This document shows, piece by piece, positions 33,701-45,498 of a DNA stretch of 64,000 nt. The notes under the pieces were generated by a model, which did no database searches, was not told the origin of the DNA, and saw only the letters and a program-made list of their open reading frames with translations. How positions within the stretch are numbered: the first letter of the stretch is position 1; every line of letters starts with the position of its first letter. The DNA comes from Escallonia rubra (taxonomy: Eukaryota > Streptophyta > Magnoliopsida > Escalloniales > Escalloniaceae), in contig JAVXUO010000985.1 of assembly GCA_033065855.1 (NCBI GenBank), positions 248,001-312,000 on the forward strand, written 5' to 3'. The translations under genes and the position numbers were made by a program.

Positions 33701-36270
33701 GATAACTTAAAAGTAAGTATACGAGTCTTTGTGAATCGACATTCTTCCTTCCAGTGCATAATGAGGGACACCTAACACGGGGACCATATTATTGGAAGTA
33801 GAGATCCTTTGTCCTCTAGGGTCCTCGGGGCTTGATGAATAGAAGATTAAATCAAGAATGGAGCCTAGAGATGAGACTGCATTTGGACGATATGGTGGAA
33901 GTAGAGATTCTTTGTACTCTATGCTCAGTGGGAATCCAATAATTAGAGGTTAAATCATAATAGAACCTGGAGATGACTCTGAAACAAGTGGAGATGAATT
34001 TCTGAAGCCTTTCCTCATCAGTGAAACTTATGTTTGGTGCAGTCTCTAGTGGCATGACTTGTACGCTGTAACGTACTTTTTGGTTGAGATGGATAGGTGA
34101 CAACGAAACTAGTATACTAATAAGCCCGTCCTTACCCTATGCAAACTTGCTTTTGCTACGGCTCCAGTTGCCGGACGAAACCAAGAAATAACCCCTCAAG
34201 TGAGAAATTATAAAGGATCTTTCTTAAATGTGGTTGGGGAGCCTGTTGATAATTTAGGACCAGTAGACACTCGCAGATTTTTCGCTCAGATTTTTCTACA
34301 TCTCAAATATGCCCTTCTTCGACATGTGCAACTGTGAATATTTTCATGGAGAAGTATTCTGCTTCTGTCTTAATGTGAGCATAAATTTGTGCAGGTTGCC
34401 ACTATAGCATGGTTTGAAGCGGATTCTGTTTGTGGGAGTCATGCTGTTGCAATACCTATTGTTCTTGTTTTGCCCTATATTTTCCGCCTCTTTCAATGTC
34501 TCCGTCAATACAAAGATACTGGGGAAAGGATTACTCTTTTGAATGGTACGATGTATTGATAGATTTTATTATCTTTTTGTAGTGATTAAGAGTTGTTGAT
34601 TTTCCTTAATTTTCTTGATGCCGAAATTGTTTAAGTCTGTAGTCAGGAAAACTTACCTGCGAAATTCTGCAGGTGTGTTTTTCCTATGTACAATTAAGTA
34701 ATAGTTAGGGAAAGATCCCAAAGTCATAGATATTCTGCTCGTATCGGTTCTGGCACATGTTATTGACATACCGGTATGCCTTTGCTGTGGTATTGTCTTT
34801 TACAGTACCCACCCTCGCGGATCAAATTTAGTTCTTCTTTCTGTGCTATTTTTCCTTTAGTCATATTTGAAAATGATTGGCTACTTCCTTATTATGGATA
34901 TATCTTTGCCATGTATCTCCAACTTCTATTCCTTTAAGTTTAACCCCTCCATATATATGAATACTAGAATACATAAAGCCTGTTTCCTTGATGGCCTAGC
35001 CTTGCATACTTCTAACTTTATTTTTTGCGGCTTCAGCTTTAAAATATTCAACAGCCGTACCAGTGATTTTTCTCTCGGCACTCAAGTATCATGTCTTCCC
35101 AGATAGGTGGACGAGCATATATCGTCCTCTGTGGCTTATCTCGAGTTTTTTGAACTCTTCGTACTCGTTCTATTGGGATGTGAACCGAGATTGGGACTTG
35201 AGGTACGTGGCATACAAACTGATGTTTCATGCTATGAAGAAGTGAAATTGTCACCCGATGTCTTGAACTAATTCTTGTTTCTGGGGTAGGGTTCTTCTTT
35301 TTTCTTTTGGTTTTAAATCATTGATTTGAGTTAGATCACTTTTTTCCTGTTCTGCAACTATTGTCCTTGTATTTGAATTTTTTTTTTTTTTTTTTACGGC
35401 TGTGCTGAGGACCTTTTTTGCACGGTTGGACCTGCACTCTCATTTGAATGCTTTAGTAAATCTTAACTTTGCAGTATTACTGTGGAAGCATCTGTATACA
35501 CGTGACTTAATAAGTAGTTATTAACTCATAATCTTAACTGAATTTAAAATGCTTAACACAAGTTTAGACTTTACTAACCCATGTTTAGCCTTGCTAGTCT
35601 TCTTGAAAATCAGTTGTTTTAAGTAGAAAATATTTCTTCTTCTTTTATTGCAGCGGCTTCACTCGGATTTTCAAGTTCAGCAAACCGCATTTCTGCTCCC
35701 ACATGCTACATGGACAAAATTGGGTAAGGTTACCGCAGCTATATCATGACTCGGATTTGTGTTTCCGGGTTTTCCCTCCACTCACTCGTTTGTACAACCT
35801 TTCAATGAAAGACCCCTTCCTCCCAAAAGGGCAATGAGCTGTTTTGGGAACCATCCTGTCTTCACTTGAACATTTTTTAAATGGTTTCACATGGTGCAGA
35901 AATCTATTTCACCTAGACCGGCATGGAAGTTTAGGATGTGCCTATGGGGCACAGTAGTGTCTTCCCTGTACTATGCAGAAAGTAAAAAGTTTCTGTATAT
36001 GGATTAATGCAGGTTTATGTGTGGGCAATAGGAAGCAATCTGATACTGCGATGCACATGGACATACAAGCTGTCCGCCCATCTCCGCCATAATTACCTCA
36101 CCGTCTTCATTATAACTGCATTGGAGATTTTCCGGCGCTTCCAATGGGTATTCTTCCGCGTAGAAAATGAGTGGAACAAAATGAACTCCAAAGCGAACAT
36201 TCAGCTATCAGCAATCGACATGTCAAATGAGGAAGAAAAATTACTCAATTCCAATCATCACAATGTATAG
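21788..36270 (+). CDS. EXS domain protein (ERD1/XPR1/SYG1 family, no SPX), 13 exons
   Basis: The exons are 21788-21863, 21926-22104, 23644-23682, 23887-23979, 24092-24208, 28396-28493, 30919-31030, 31573-31626, 32499-32546, 34395-34545, 35037-35202, 35654-35723 and 36013-36270. They join in frame to 1461 nt (486 aa). The start is MFGGHVNVPATSPHLRKSGS, as in Arabidopsis At5g35730 from memory. Landmarks are LLWRLK-VLLFFMWGLSCCK, LWGVNLWVFSQASVNYAKIF, the EXS region SMTAYLYLYSHGEV, ADFFLADILTSMSKVFSDME, ALKYSTAVPVIFLSALKYHV, FYWDVNRDWDLSGF and YKLSAHLRHNY. The protein is multi-pass. The EXS domain occurs in phosphate exporters of the PHO1/XPR1 type and in yeast Erd1; this subgroup lacks the SPX sensor domain and its transport role is unproven. 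Intron 7 is GC-AG. A 5' UTR intron probably spans 20789-21729. Introns 5 and 6 carry mobile elements. Confidence 0.93.
22105..23643. other. Intron 2 of the EXS gene
   Basis: This 1.5-kb GT-AG intron has no recognised gene or mobile element. Confidence 0.6.
25101..26990 (-). mobile_element. Relative of the LTR-like arm, single copy
   Basis: This sequence of about 1.9 kb in intron 5 of the EXS gene is a diverged relative of the arms at 8254-11558, in the same orientation as the right arm. Shared landmarks, in order, are GGTGCCACRARGAATGCAG (25122-25139), GGCTTCCCAGA (from 25202), TATTTATAGAGGTTGAG (TATA box inverse at 25434-25441), CCGACRCGTGGC, and a long array of about 60 bp repeats containing GTAGTGTC and GGAGTCGCCTA (25850-26850). 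The left boundary is sharp near GGGTTCGCAG; the right boundary is uncertain. It looks like a solo LTR-type copy. No certain target duplication was found. Confidence 0.62.
29215..30840 (+). mobile_element. Retroposon with A-tail and 14-bp target duplication
   Basis: This 1626-bp insertion is in intron 6 of the EXS gene. It ends in AAAAAA and is flanked by GATGAATATGCACG (29201-29214) and GATGAACATGCACG (30841-30854), which match at 13 of 14 positions. A long target duplication and a 3' A-tail indicate target-primed reverse transcription, as for LINEs, SINEs and processed copies. The interior is T- and pyrimidine-rich with no long coding frame, and no reverse transcriptase was recognised. It is probably a truncated or non-autonomous LINE derivative inserted on the plus strand. 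Confidence 0.68.
32547..34394. other. Intron 9 of the EXS gene
   Basis: This 1.85-kb GT-AG intron separates two short conserved exons. No gene or mobile element was recognised. Confidence 0.6.
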
Positions 36271-37871
36271 CAGATGCCATTTACATCTATAGGTTGCGTT
36301 CCTCCATTTCTTTTGATCTTTCACCCATTGTTACATTTTTTTGTATTCATAGTACTATGGTAGATCACTCATGGTGGCTGTCTCCTCCATGTTATACGAC
36401 GTAGTCAGAAATTTTTGGTATCGCACAAGTTTTACGTAAATAATGAATCACCTATTTCTTGCGTTCCAACTTTCAAATGCAAATGCAGGGGATCCTTAAA
36501 ACTACCTATTTTCTTTTTTGACCAACCCAAGGAAAGGTTGGGTCTTAATCAACTCAACACACGGAGTAGCAAAAATGGGTTAGGTTGCGTTGGTTCAATA
36601 TAAAACAGAGTTAAGCTTGTAATCCATTTCACATAAATTCTTCTAAACAATCGTGTAGTATTTTTTACAGATGCCATAACCACCACCGCTAGTCAACAAT
36701 GAACACCGACAACAATTACCGCTAGTCAACAATGACCACTGACAACAATCACCGTTGCTGCCTACCAATGCTAGCCAATAGCCACCACATCGTCGTCCAC
36801 ATCACCGTTGTCCACCACCGCCAGTCATCACCGCAAACCACCATCACCCTTCACCACTACCAACGACCATTCATCATCACTAGTTTTTATGTTTAAATAA
36901 CTTTTCATTTTTGTGATTTTGTCATCAACCCAACCGATCCTATCAGTCGACCGCAAACTCAGCCCAATCAATTCAACTTTTTCATGAGTTAGCTAGGTTT
37001 GAGTTTCTTTAGTGCATGAGTTTACTTGGATCCGATAAAAACCGATTCAACGTAATAAGTTGCACCCCTTATTTTTTTTTCGGCTATTCATATATTTTTA
37101 CCCGCCGTAAAAAACAGGAAGAGAAAATTTTGGTCTTGGTCTCCGAGTTGAGCCCAATCTAAAGTGGGAACCCACTGGGCCTGTAGGTCTACCCCAACAT
37201 CTTCTACCGCGTTAAGGCGCTATCCTCTCTGTCACCCGTCCCTCAGCCGGAATCGGAAAATTTACCATTTTTGGGGTAAATTTACAGTACACCCAGAGAA
37301 ACACACAACTATGTGTTCGCAGACAGATTAGGAGAGAGCGACATCTGAATAAAGTAACTTGTATCATTACAATTTGGCTTTATGAGCAAGTAGTATAATA
37401 GAGTCATAAGTTAACGAAACGAAGCCCATTAGATCTAGATCCAATTCCAACCTCAACCTCCCGGACTCAGCTCCCTGCTCGCTTATTCATCTCAGGTACC
37501 TCTCGTCGATTCCTCTGTTTGTGTGCGCGCTTGCTTGCTTGCTTAGTCCATATATGTCAATTTACATGCAAATTGTAAATTATTGCTGATAGATGTATCA
37601 TTTTCAGTGAAAACAAATTGCAGAAAGTTACAATGCCAGTTTTGTTGGTTGGTTGTGCTGTTATTTCTAAATTATGTCTTGGAATTATGAATTAGTACGC
37701 AATCTCGAAGAATCGTGTTTAAAGGGTCATCAGTGCATTTCCTTTGTGGGAAGACAAGTTCATTGCCGTTCCTTCAGAGTTTATGAGATATGGCCTTATG
37801 GGTCTGTGTCTATGTGTTTGTACTGATCTAACTAATGCTTGGACTTGCAGACTTGTTAGAAGTACATAACG
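36271..37871. other. Intergenic region and leader intron of the CGR gene
   Basis: At 36670-36890 there is a degenerate CAC/CCA/ACC-rich stretch with the phrase CTAGTCAACAATGA repeated. The segment 36510-37075 may be an old transposon. The 5' UTR of the CGR-type gene appears to contain an intron from 37496 (donor GTACCT) to 37850 (acceptor TTGCAG), and the second leader exon runs into the ATG at 37872. Confidence 0.45.
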
Positions 37872-40258
37872 ATGTCAAGGAGGCCTGCGAGTACCACTCG
37901 ACGCTTTGCTGATGGCGGGGGCATTCCCCTTGTGGGCTCTTTGCACCCAAAATCACGCCCATCGCCTTTATTGTCCTTAGGGCTAGTGGTTGTGGTAAAT
38001 CTCTTTTCCTTCTTGAGTCCGCACTCAGATTTTCCTTTTCTCTCGTATCTCATGTTGGTCAATGCCATTTTAACAGAACGTTAACAAATAGTGTCCCACT
38101 CTCAAGATAATGAAACCAATATGGCTTACCCACCATAGTTTTCTAAATGAACTTTGTCCGAGTAGTTAAAATACTGAATTATGATTTTTTTTTCTGGATT
38201 TTCAGGGTGCGTTCCTCATAATTGGCTACTTATATAGTGGTTCAGGTCTGTACACGGTCAACTTCAATGCTCGCTAATAGAAATGTTCTATGCTTTCTTG
38301 TCCGTAAGTTGTGTTGCACTATTCTTCTTGCTGCAAAAGGACACCGAGGGTGAAGGGAGTTGTTGTAACTGTTCAGCAGCACTAACTTAAATTGTACCTT
38401 TTGGTGCTCTTTTATGGAAGGTTATTTATCTGCAACTGCAATGCATGCTTAACTTGAACTCTTTCCATGACAGGAGGAAGCAGTGGCAAAGAGGCATTAA
38501 GTAGACTTGAAGGTAAGCATGTATGATAGCGTGTTATAACTCCTTATTTTGCTTCCCATGCTGCTCCTCTAACTGATTGTAATTGCTATAGCTAACTACT
38601 TGTCCTTCACAAAAAGGAATGTCACCAATCAGCAAATGAACTGTCTTTTGTGTAGAAACATGTTGAGTGAAAGGGATACACTGAGATGGGATACCAGGTG
38701 ATAGGAGTTTTGGACTTGTTATCTTGTCATCATCTATTAATACTTGCTTTATCCAATACGAATCGGGACCTATTCCCTGACACATCGCACCCGCCGACAC
38801 CCACATCAGCACCCACTTTAACACACTGCAATTGATGCTGTTAGAATGGAAATTATTCACTTAATTTTTCTTTGCCTCCATATGGTACATTGATATTGGA
38901 AACGTGGCTAAACTATTTTTTGGAAATTCATACCTTAGATTTCAACTTTTCCTTAAAATTGAAGTTGTTTGACTAAAAGAACTCTTCCTTCCAATTGCTG
39001 ACGTATGAAATTCTTGAAATATCATTTGTATGAAGCATATGTGTGTGGAGGTTAAATAACCTGATTTAGTCAGGACAAAAGACTGCCATGCCATGCTTTT
39101 AAAGGATTGCGGTCTTACTTGTTCTTATACCTACCTGTAACAGTTATCTGCGTGGTATGATACTTTTGTCAACAAGTCTTCAGATAGGAAAACCTTTTCC
39201 TAACTCGAAACAAACAATGTATGCACTTGCAGGTGGTGTTTCCTGCTCATTAGAAATTCCAAAAGCACTGCCTATTTTGAAGAAAGCATACGGTGACAGC
39301 ATGCGAAAAGTATTACACATCGGCCCCGACACGTGTTCAGTCGTCTCTATGTTATTGAAGGAAGAGGATACTGAAGCCTGGGGTGTGGAGCCATATGATT
39401 TGGATGATGCTGATAGCAGCTGCAAGAGTCTTGTACGTAAAGGCATTGTTCGTGTGGCTGATATCAAGTTTCCATTACCCTACCGTCAAAAATCATTTTC
39501 TCTTGTCATAGTATCTGATGCGTTGGATTACTTGTCCCCAAAGTACCTTAACAAGACTCTCCCTGAACTGGCAAGGGTATCTGCTGATGGCTTCGTTGTT
39601 TTCTCAGGTGAATTCCTTGGAAAACCATTGGCTATCTGTATTATGTAACAGTTCTGCGTATCTACTCCATGATCGTATAAGTGACCCGGATATTTGAGTC
39701 CGCTTGCTTTTTCCTACGGGTTCTGATCAATGGAGACCATGTTTTTGTGGTTCTATTACGAAGTATTACATGCATGTGCATCAACTCAACGTTCGAAATC
39801 TTTGGGTGTCGGAATGTAGCTGACATGTCAATTGTACGCATACAGGTTATCCAGGTCAGCGTAGAGCTAAAGTGGCCGAGTTATCCAAGTTTGGTCGTCC
39901 AGTAAGTGCTCAAGTTATTGTTGGATTCAATTTCGTTCTTCAGTTATTGTTTTCACCCTCTGTTGCATTGCTTACTTGCTAACTCTGAACCAAATTGATT
40001 GGTATTTTCAGTCTGACAAATATATAGGTTTTGAAAGAACTAACATACAGCTTTACGTATTAAAACAAGAACTAACGTACTGCTCTTTTTCTTAACCCCG
40101 TGAAGGCCAAAATGCGGAGCTCAACTTGGTGGATCAGGTATTTTGTTCAGACCAACTTAGAAGAGAACGAAGCCGCCTTGAAGAAGTTTGAGCAAGCTGC
40201 AGCCAAGAGATCGTACCAGCCAGGGTGCCAAATTTTCCACCTCAAATCACATCACTGA
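37872..40258 (+). CDS. CGR3: Golgi pectin methyltransferase, CGR2/CGR3 type, 6 exons
   Basis: The exons are 37872-37994, 38206-38245, 38474-38512, 39233-39607, 39846-39901 and 40106-40258. They join in frame to 786 nt (261 aa), the usual length of Arabidopsis CGR2/CGR3. The start MSRRPASTTRRFADGGGIPL and a hydrophobic stretch at about residues 33-55 (LLSLGLVVVGAFLIIGYLYS) predict a type II Golgi membrane protein. The lumenal part contains KAYGDSMRKVLHIGPDTCSV, EAWGVEPYDLDDAD, VRVADIKFPLPYR, SLVIVSDALDYLSPKYLNKT and SSTWWIRYFVQTNLEENEAA, the signature of the family. CGR2 and CGR3 are needed for methylesterification of homogalacturonan, with SAM as presumed methyl donor. All introns are GT-AG. 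The symbol is given by family; CGR2 and CGR3 cannot be told apart here. Confidence 0.92.
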
Positions 40259-41215
40259 AAATTTGGGGGGCGTGCATGCTTCTTGGTTAACACTCGAAGA
40301 ATTAAATTATATAGAAAAAAAAAATGTGTTTTTGGTATGTTCAAGTTACATTAAGCTGATATTTGTTGGTTGAAAGTTTTGTTGGGGATGGTAAGACCTG
40401 TCACCCTGCACTAGGATGTGTTGTTATAAGTTAGGAGCTTTGCTGCCTGATGAACAGCCCTTCAATTTCAAAATGTTCAGACCCACTATTGATTCTTGGT
40501 AATTGTAAAAAAGGAAAAGAAAAAAACTAGATCATTGCTGCTGCTTAATTATGTTTTTTGCTGAAGTTGTTTCTTGATATACCTGCTTAGTTTCTCTCTA
40601 CTTCTAGCAAAAAGTGATCTTAACCTTGCAGAAAGGAAGTAACATTAATTTCCTGACCAACAAGGATTTTTCTTTGGGGTCCAACTTCAAGTTTGATTGC
40701 ACTAAATTCTTTGTTACAAATCCAACTGGTCAGTTATTATAGTGTTCAAGTTATTACCATGAACAAACTTTATGTTTTGGTTGGTAGTTGATCAAGGGTT
40801 TTACTTGAACGCAAGGAATAGTTATACGTTCAAATAGTAATTTTAGAACGATAATTGGGATGATCTGAAATAAATAAAAACTGTAACATCTTTTGACAGA
40901 ATAATGTATAACAGATTGAATTAAATAGTACAATCATTTAAAAGCTGACATTGTTTCGGCAAGAGCCATTTCAAATTTGACAATAATGCAACGACATTTA
41001 AGAAAAGCTCATTTGAGAAAGGAAGAGGCCATAAAAAGATTCAAAAATCTAGGGCTGGCCATTTGTAGAACTCATTTAAGGAAGGAAGAAGGCAAGAGGC
41101 CATAGAAAGGAAAAATAAAGATATAATGAGGGGTCTTTCTGTAATTTTGAGTATTTCGCTACGCAGCTAAGGGGCGAGCGCTAATTTGCGCTGGGTCTGA
41201 GACTCGGCAACCGCC
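40259..41215. other. Intergenic, between CGR and TBL genes
   Basis: This is the 3' UTR of the CGR-type gene followed by the promoter region of the TBL gene. An imperfect duplication of a GGAAGAAGGCAAGAGGCCATA-like phrase lies near 41010-41110. No other gene was recognised. Confidence 0.5.
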
Positions 41216-44200
41216 ATGGCCGGAAAAGACCACCGCCACCACCACCACTCGAAGAAACACACGTCCAATATCTCCTTCCTCCTCCTCTCTCTACTCTGCC
41301 TTGCCTCCCTCGTCGCCGTCTTCTCCCTCTTCAAAACCTCTTTCTCCACTCCACGCCGCCACCGACACACCGGAACGGACCACAAAGCGTCGAACGCAAC
41401 TTGCGATTACTCGGACGGCAGGTGGATCTACGATCCGACGGTCAGATCCGCCCGCTACGGCAGCACGTGTAAGGAGATTTACAAAGGCTGGAATTGCATG
41501 GCGAGTAACAAATCCAACGCTCTCGAAATCGTCAAGTGGCGTTGGCAGCCCAACCACTGCGACCTTCCTCAGTTTGATCCTCTTCACTTCTTACAACAGC
41601 ACAGAGATACCAATATTGGTATATATCTCACTTGTGAAACTAGTTTAGTCACAAAATTTTGTCGTAATCCTCGGTTCATAATTAATTTTCCCTTAGAATT
41701 TTGTTCAGGATTCCTAAAAAATTTGTTGCGAAAAGGTACTTTAGCATGATATACAGTATACCAAACAATTGTTTGGGACCTATTAAAAGAAGTTCTTACC
41801 GCCTACGGGGAAGCCTAATATGCTACAAACATATTGCACTGAGACCTTATACATTCTCATATTACTGTACTTACATTGAATTTATCATCAGGACTGTTCG
41901 GCTTAGTATGATGTATAGAGTGTTATGATGCTTTTGTAGACCTTATGAATCTTTTTAAACAGCACAGGATTCATCGGTGATTCCTTGAATAGGAACATGT
42001 TTGTTTCTCTTTTCTGCACTTTGAAACGAGTGTCGGGGGAAGTTAGAAAGTGGCGCCCTGCTGGAGCTGACCGAGCGTTCACCTTTCTTCAGTATAACCT
42101 CACTATTGCATATCATCGGACAAATCTTTTGGCGCGTTATGGTAGGTAAGCTATGTTTGGTGTGGTACCAAATTTATGTAATTCTTTGTGCAATTGTTCT
42201 GGAGACAGGTTATTGTTGTCAACTACAATACATGAACATTTTTTTTTTCCTCGTTCATGTCCCTCGAGATGAAAATGGCAATTATGTGGCATATGTTTTG
42301 TGCTTGCTCTTCGCCAAATATTTGGCTTTCTCCCTTCGCCTCAACCCCTTGAAGGATTGGGATTTCGTGAAGGACCCTCCGATCACAGTCATCTTACACA
42401 CCCCACTAGATGATGTCAGGGAAGTCGCCAAGATTGGAAGAGCTTGGCGTAGCTTAAGAATCTGACTTGCTAACCATATTGCATTTCTTTCCCTTGGCTG
42501 GACTTCAGTGGGAAGTGGAACTGCCGATTTCTGGAAAGTCTATAATGGTTCGTAGACTGGATTATGTAGCACTTGACTATCAGGTGCTCAATAAATGGAG
42601 GTTTTTTTTATGTTAGTTCATGCAGTTGGTGTGTTATTCCTTTTTGGGATGAGGTGGGCCTTTTCTCTAGAGGTCATGGTTTTCTGTATGGTTTTCTGGT
42701 TTCTGTTTTGTGGTGGTTTTATGATGCATATATTTTTTTTTATCAATAAATCCCATTATTGGTTCAAAGAATGTGCATAATACGAAGTTGAAAGGAAACT
42801 CTAGCTTCCTTCTTATGAAAAGCTTTTGTTCTATAATGAATATTCCAGTAAGCAACCTCCTAACTGCAGGTGTACCAATGTGTTACCGTGATGGTATTGT
42901 GTGATATATATGACATGTTATATGGTTTTTATCTTTGTGTTATTCTGACTAGAGGGTAGAGTCAAAGATTACAATGGTCAGTATCGGTCATTTAATGTTT
43001 GAGTCAAATACATCTTCGTTCATTGCTTACCTTATTAATGGATGCTTGTTTGTTCCTATATTATGTAGGTGGTCGGCCAATCGTAATGGTGGTGTGCTTG
43101 AATCTCTTGGATATAAGGAGGGTTATAGAGTTGATGTTGATTTACCTGACGGAACTTGGGCAGAGGCTCTGAGTTTTCATGATATTCTCATCTTTAACAC
43201 AGGACACTGGTAATGTATCATTCCACTTGGAGCCCTATGCCATATAGACTGCATTGTCACATGGTAGTTTCTGATTCCTTCTTTCTTTGCTTATGGGGAT
43301 GGCAAATGCATTCCTTTCTCGCTTATAGCTTGCGTCTTGAGTGTTGTAAACGTTTGCTAAAGTACCTTGTGAGTGTGACACAAGCAGCTTGTGGCAATTT
43401 CAACACTTTGTTAGTTATGAACTGCCTGTTAGTTGGGCTGCATATCCTCCCTTATCTAGAATGTTACTTGACAACAACAAACTGTTAGTAGAAAAGACCT
43501 GAGACCCATAAAGGGTATAAGAGGGGCTAACACAGAGACACATTGGTTAGTACATATCTTATAGACATTAACATCCACCATAAATTGTTCATGTTTGTAT
43601 TTTGAAGGACTAAGATTTTTTTTTTATGTTATTTGGCATTTTGTTTTTTTAGGTGGTGGGCTCCTTCAAAGTTTGATCCTGCAAAATCACCCATGCTTTT
43701 CTTTGAAAAGGGTCAGCCACTGGTGCCCCCAGTCTCTCCTGATGTCGGCCTCGATATCGTCTTAAAACGGATGGTATGTCTTTTATTTTTCTGTAATCAA
43801 AGAATTTACTAATTAGTTGGAGGAATAACTGCGCATTGACTCCCTTTTTGTTTGAACGACGAGTTCTGTTATATAAAGACTTCGTCTCAGGCCTATCTAC
43901 TCTTTGTTAATCAATAAATTCTGACTTCTCTCATACCCGAGTAAATTTGTCGATTATTGGGGGAGTGACGAAGTTGGATGTGCTATCCAAACCAGAGCAT
44001 ATGGTTGAGTTGTGTAGTGTTGACTTGTTAATACATCTGAAATTAATGTGTAGTGGATGAGATATTATGGACCATTTGTTTCATTATTATTTTTTTCAGA
44101 AACACTTCCTACTTTATTTGACATATGAAAAAAAGTTGGAAGTCAACTGAGTAAAATATGACTGTTATCTACTAGGTAAATATTATCACAGAATTATGCC

Positions 44201-45498
44201 AGAAGCAACAAACCTCTGTACATAATCATAACACCTGAACAGGCTTCACTGGAGTTGGCATGCTTATACTCCATTCTTCGATCCCAATCACAAATGTAAC
44301 CAATTGATTAACCAATTGATGATACTAGTTTGTTCATATATAGTTTTTTGTGATAATTGTCAACAGCACCATAGATGAGATCCAATTCCATTAAAAATTG
44401 TCTTGACTCTTAAGTTATTATTGGGAGACGATGGTTGATTGATAGGATGTGAAGGCGGTGGTGGGTTGGTGGTGGAATGGCAGCAATTGTGATGATGGCA
44501 GGAGCAGGACCAGATTACATCTTTCACACAATCCACACACCCAACAAAACAAAGCCTTGTCAAATCAGAAGATCACAATCCTGTTGTCTTAGTGATCACC
44601 ATTCGCCATATGAGCTCTTACGTGGCTGTCTGTTCAGTTTTGTAGTTGATTGTGTTGAGATTTAGGTTTGCCTTGTTAAGTTCTGAACACTTATGTTACT
44701 TAAATGGAAGCAACAAAAGAAATTTGATCTTTTATATATAAAGTGCTTGATCTGATACGATATTGGTAACTCGTGTAAGAACATGATATAAGGCCGTCCA
44801 TAACAATCAGAAATGAAGATGTGTCTCACTTTACGCGATTAAAGTCACCCTCCCTATTTTCTTCCTTTTTTTTTCTACAAATATGCTAGTTTTGTAAATT
44901 CTGAGTTTGTAACGCTGCCAAATCTGGAGTTGAAATACGGATTTAAAAATAACTTGCCTATTATTTGTTCATCCTAAATACTTTATTGTGCATATTTACT
45001 CACTTCTTATGTGTATGTGATTAGATGTCATATGTAGAGGAAAGAATACGACCGAGTGCAATCATATTCTTCCGCACACAATCCCCTAGGCATTTTGAAG
45101 GAGGTGACTGGGACCAAGGTGGTTCCTGTCAGCGTTTACAGCCTTTGTCGCCAGAAATGGTAGGACCCCTTCTATGTGCTTCTCTTATTCGAACGAACTT
45201 CCTATGTGCTTCTGAGTTTCTGCATTATTTGCAGGTAGAAGAATTTTTCTCTGTGAAAAATAATGGAACCAACGTGGAGGTTCGTCTTGTGAACCAGCAC
45301 CTGTATAAGGCCATCAAGGGCTCTCCTTTTAGTTTGTTGGACATCACTCGAATGAGCGAGTCCAGAGCAGATGCACACCCATCGACAGCTGGTGGAAAGA
45401 AACACGATGATTGCATGCACTGGTGCTTACCAGGAATTACGGATACTTGGAATGATTTGCTCCTTGCACATCTTAATGATATTGAAGTTCGGACCTGA
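41216..45498 (+). CDS. Trichome birefringence-like O-acetyltransferase (TBL12/13 type), 6 exons
   Basis: The exons are 41216-41618, 41968-42145, 43069-43209, 43653-43773, 45025-45159 and 45235-45498. They join in frame to 1242 nt (413 aa). A His-rich cytosolic tail (residues 1-18) and a signal anchor (about 19-40, ISFLLLSLLCLASLVAVFSL) place it in the Golgi membrane. The TBL domain starts CDYSDGRWIYDPTVR. The GDSL catalytic motif is in NIGFIGDSLNRNMFVSLFC, and the DxxH motif is DCMHWCLPG near the C-terminus. TBL proteins transfer acetyl groups to cell-wall polysaccharides through a Ser-His-Asp triad. Similarity is closest to Arabidopsis TBL13 (At2g14530) and TBL12 (At5g64470), from memory. 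The last intron (45160-45234) is only 75 nt, a multiple of three, with no in-frame stop, so retaining it would insert 25 residues. Confidence 0.93.
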
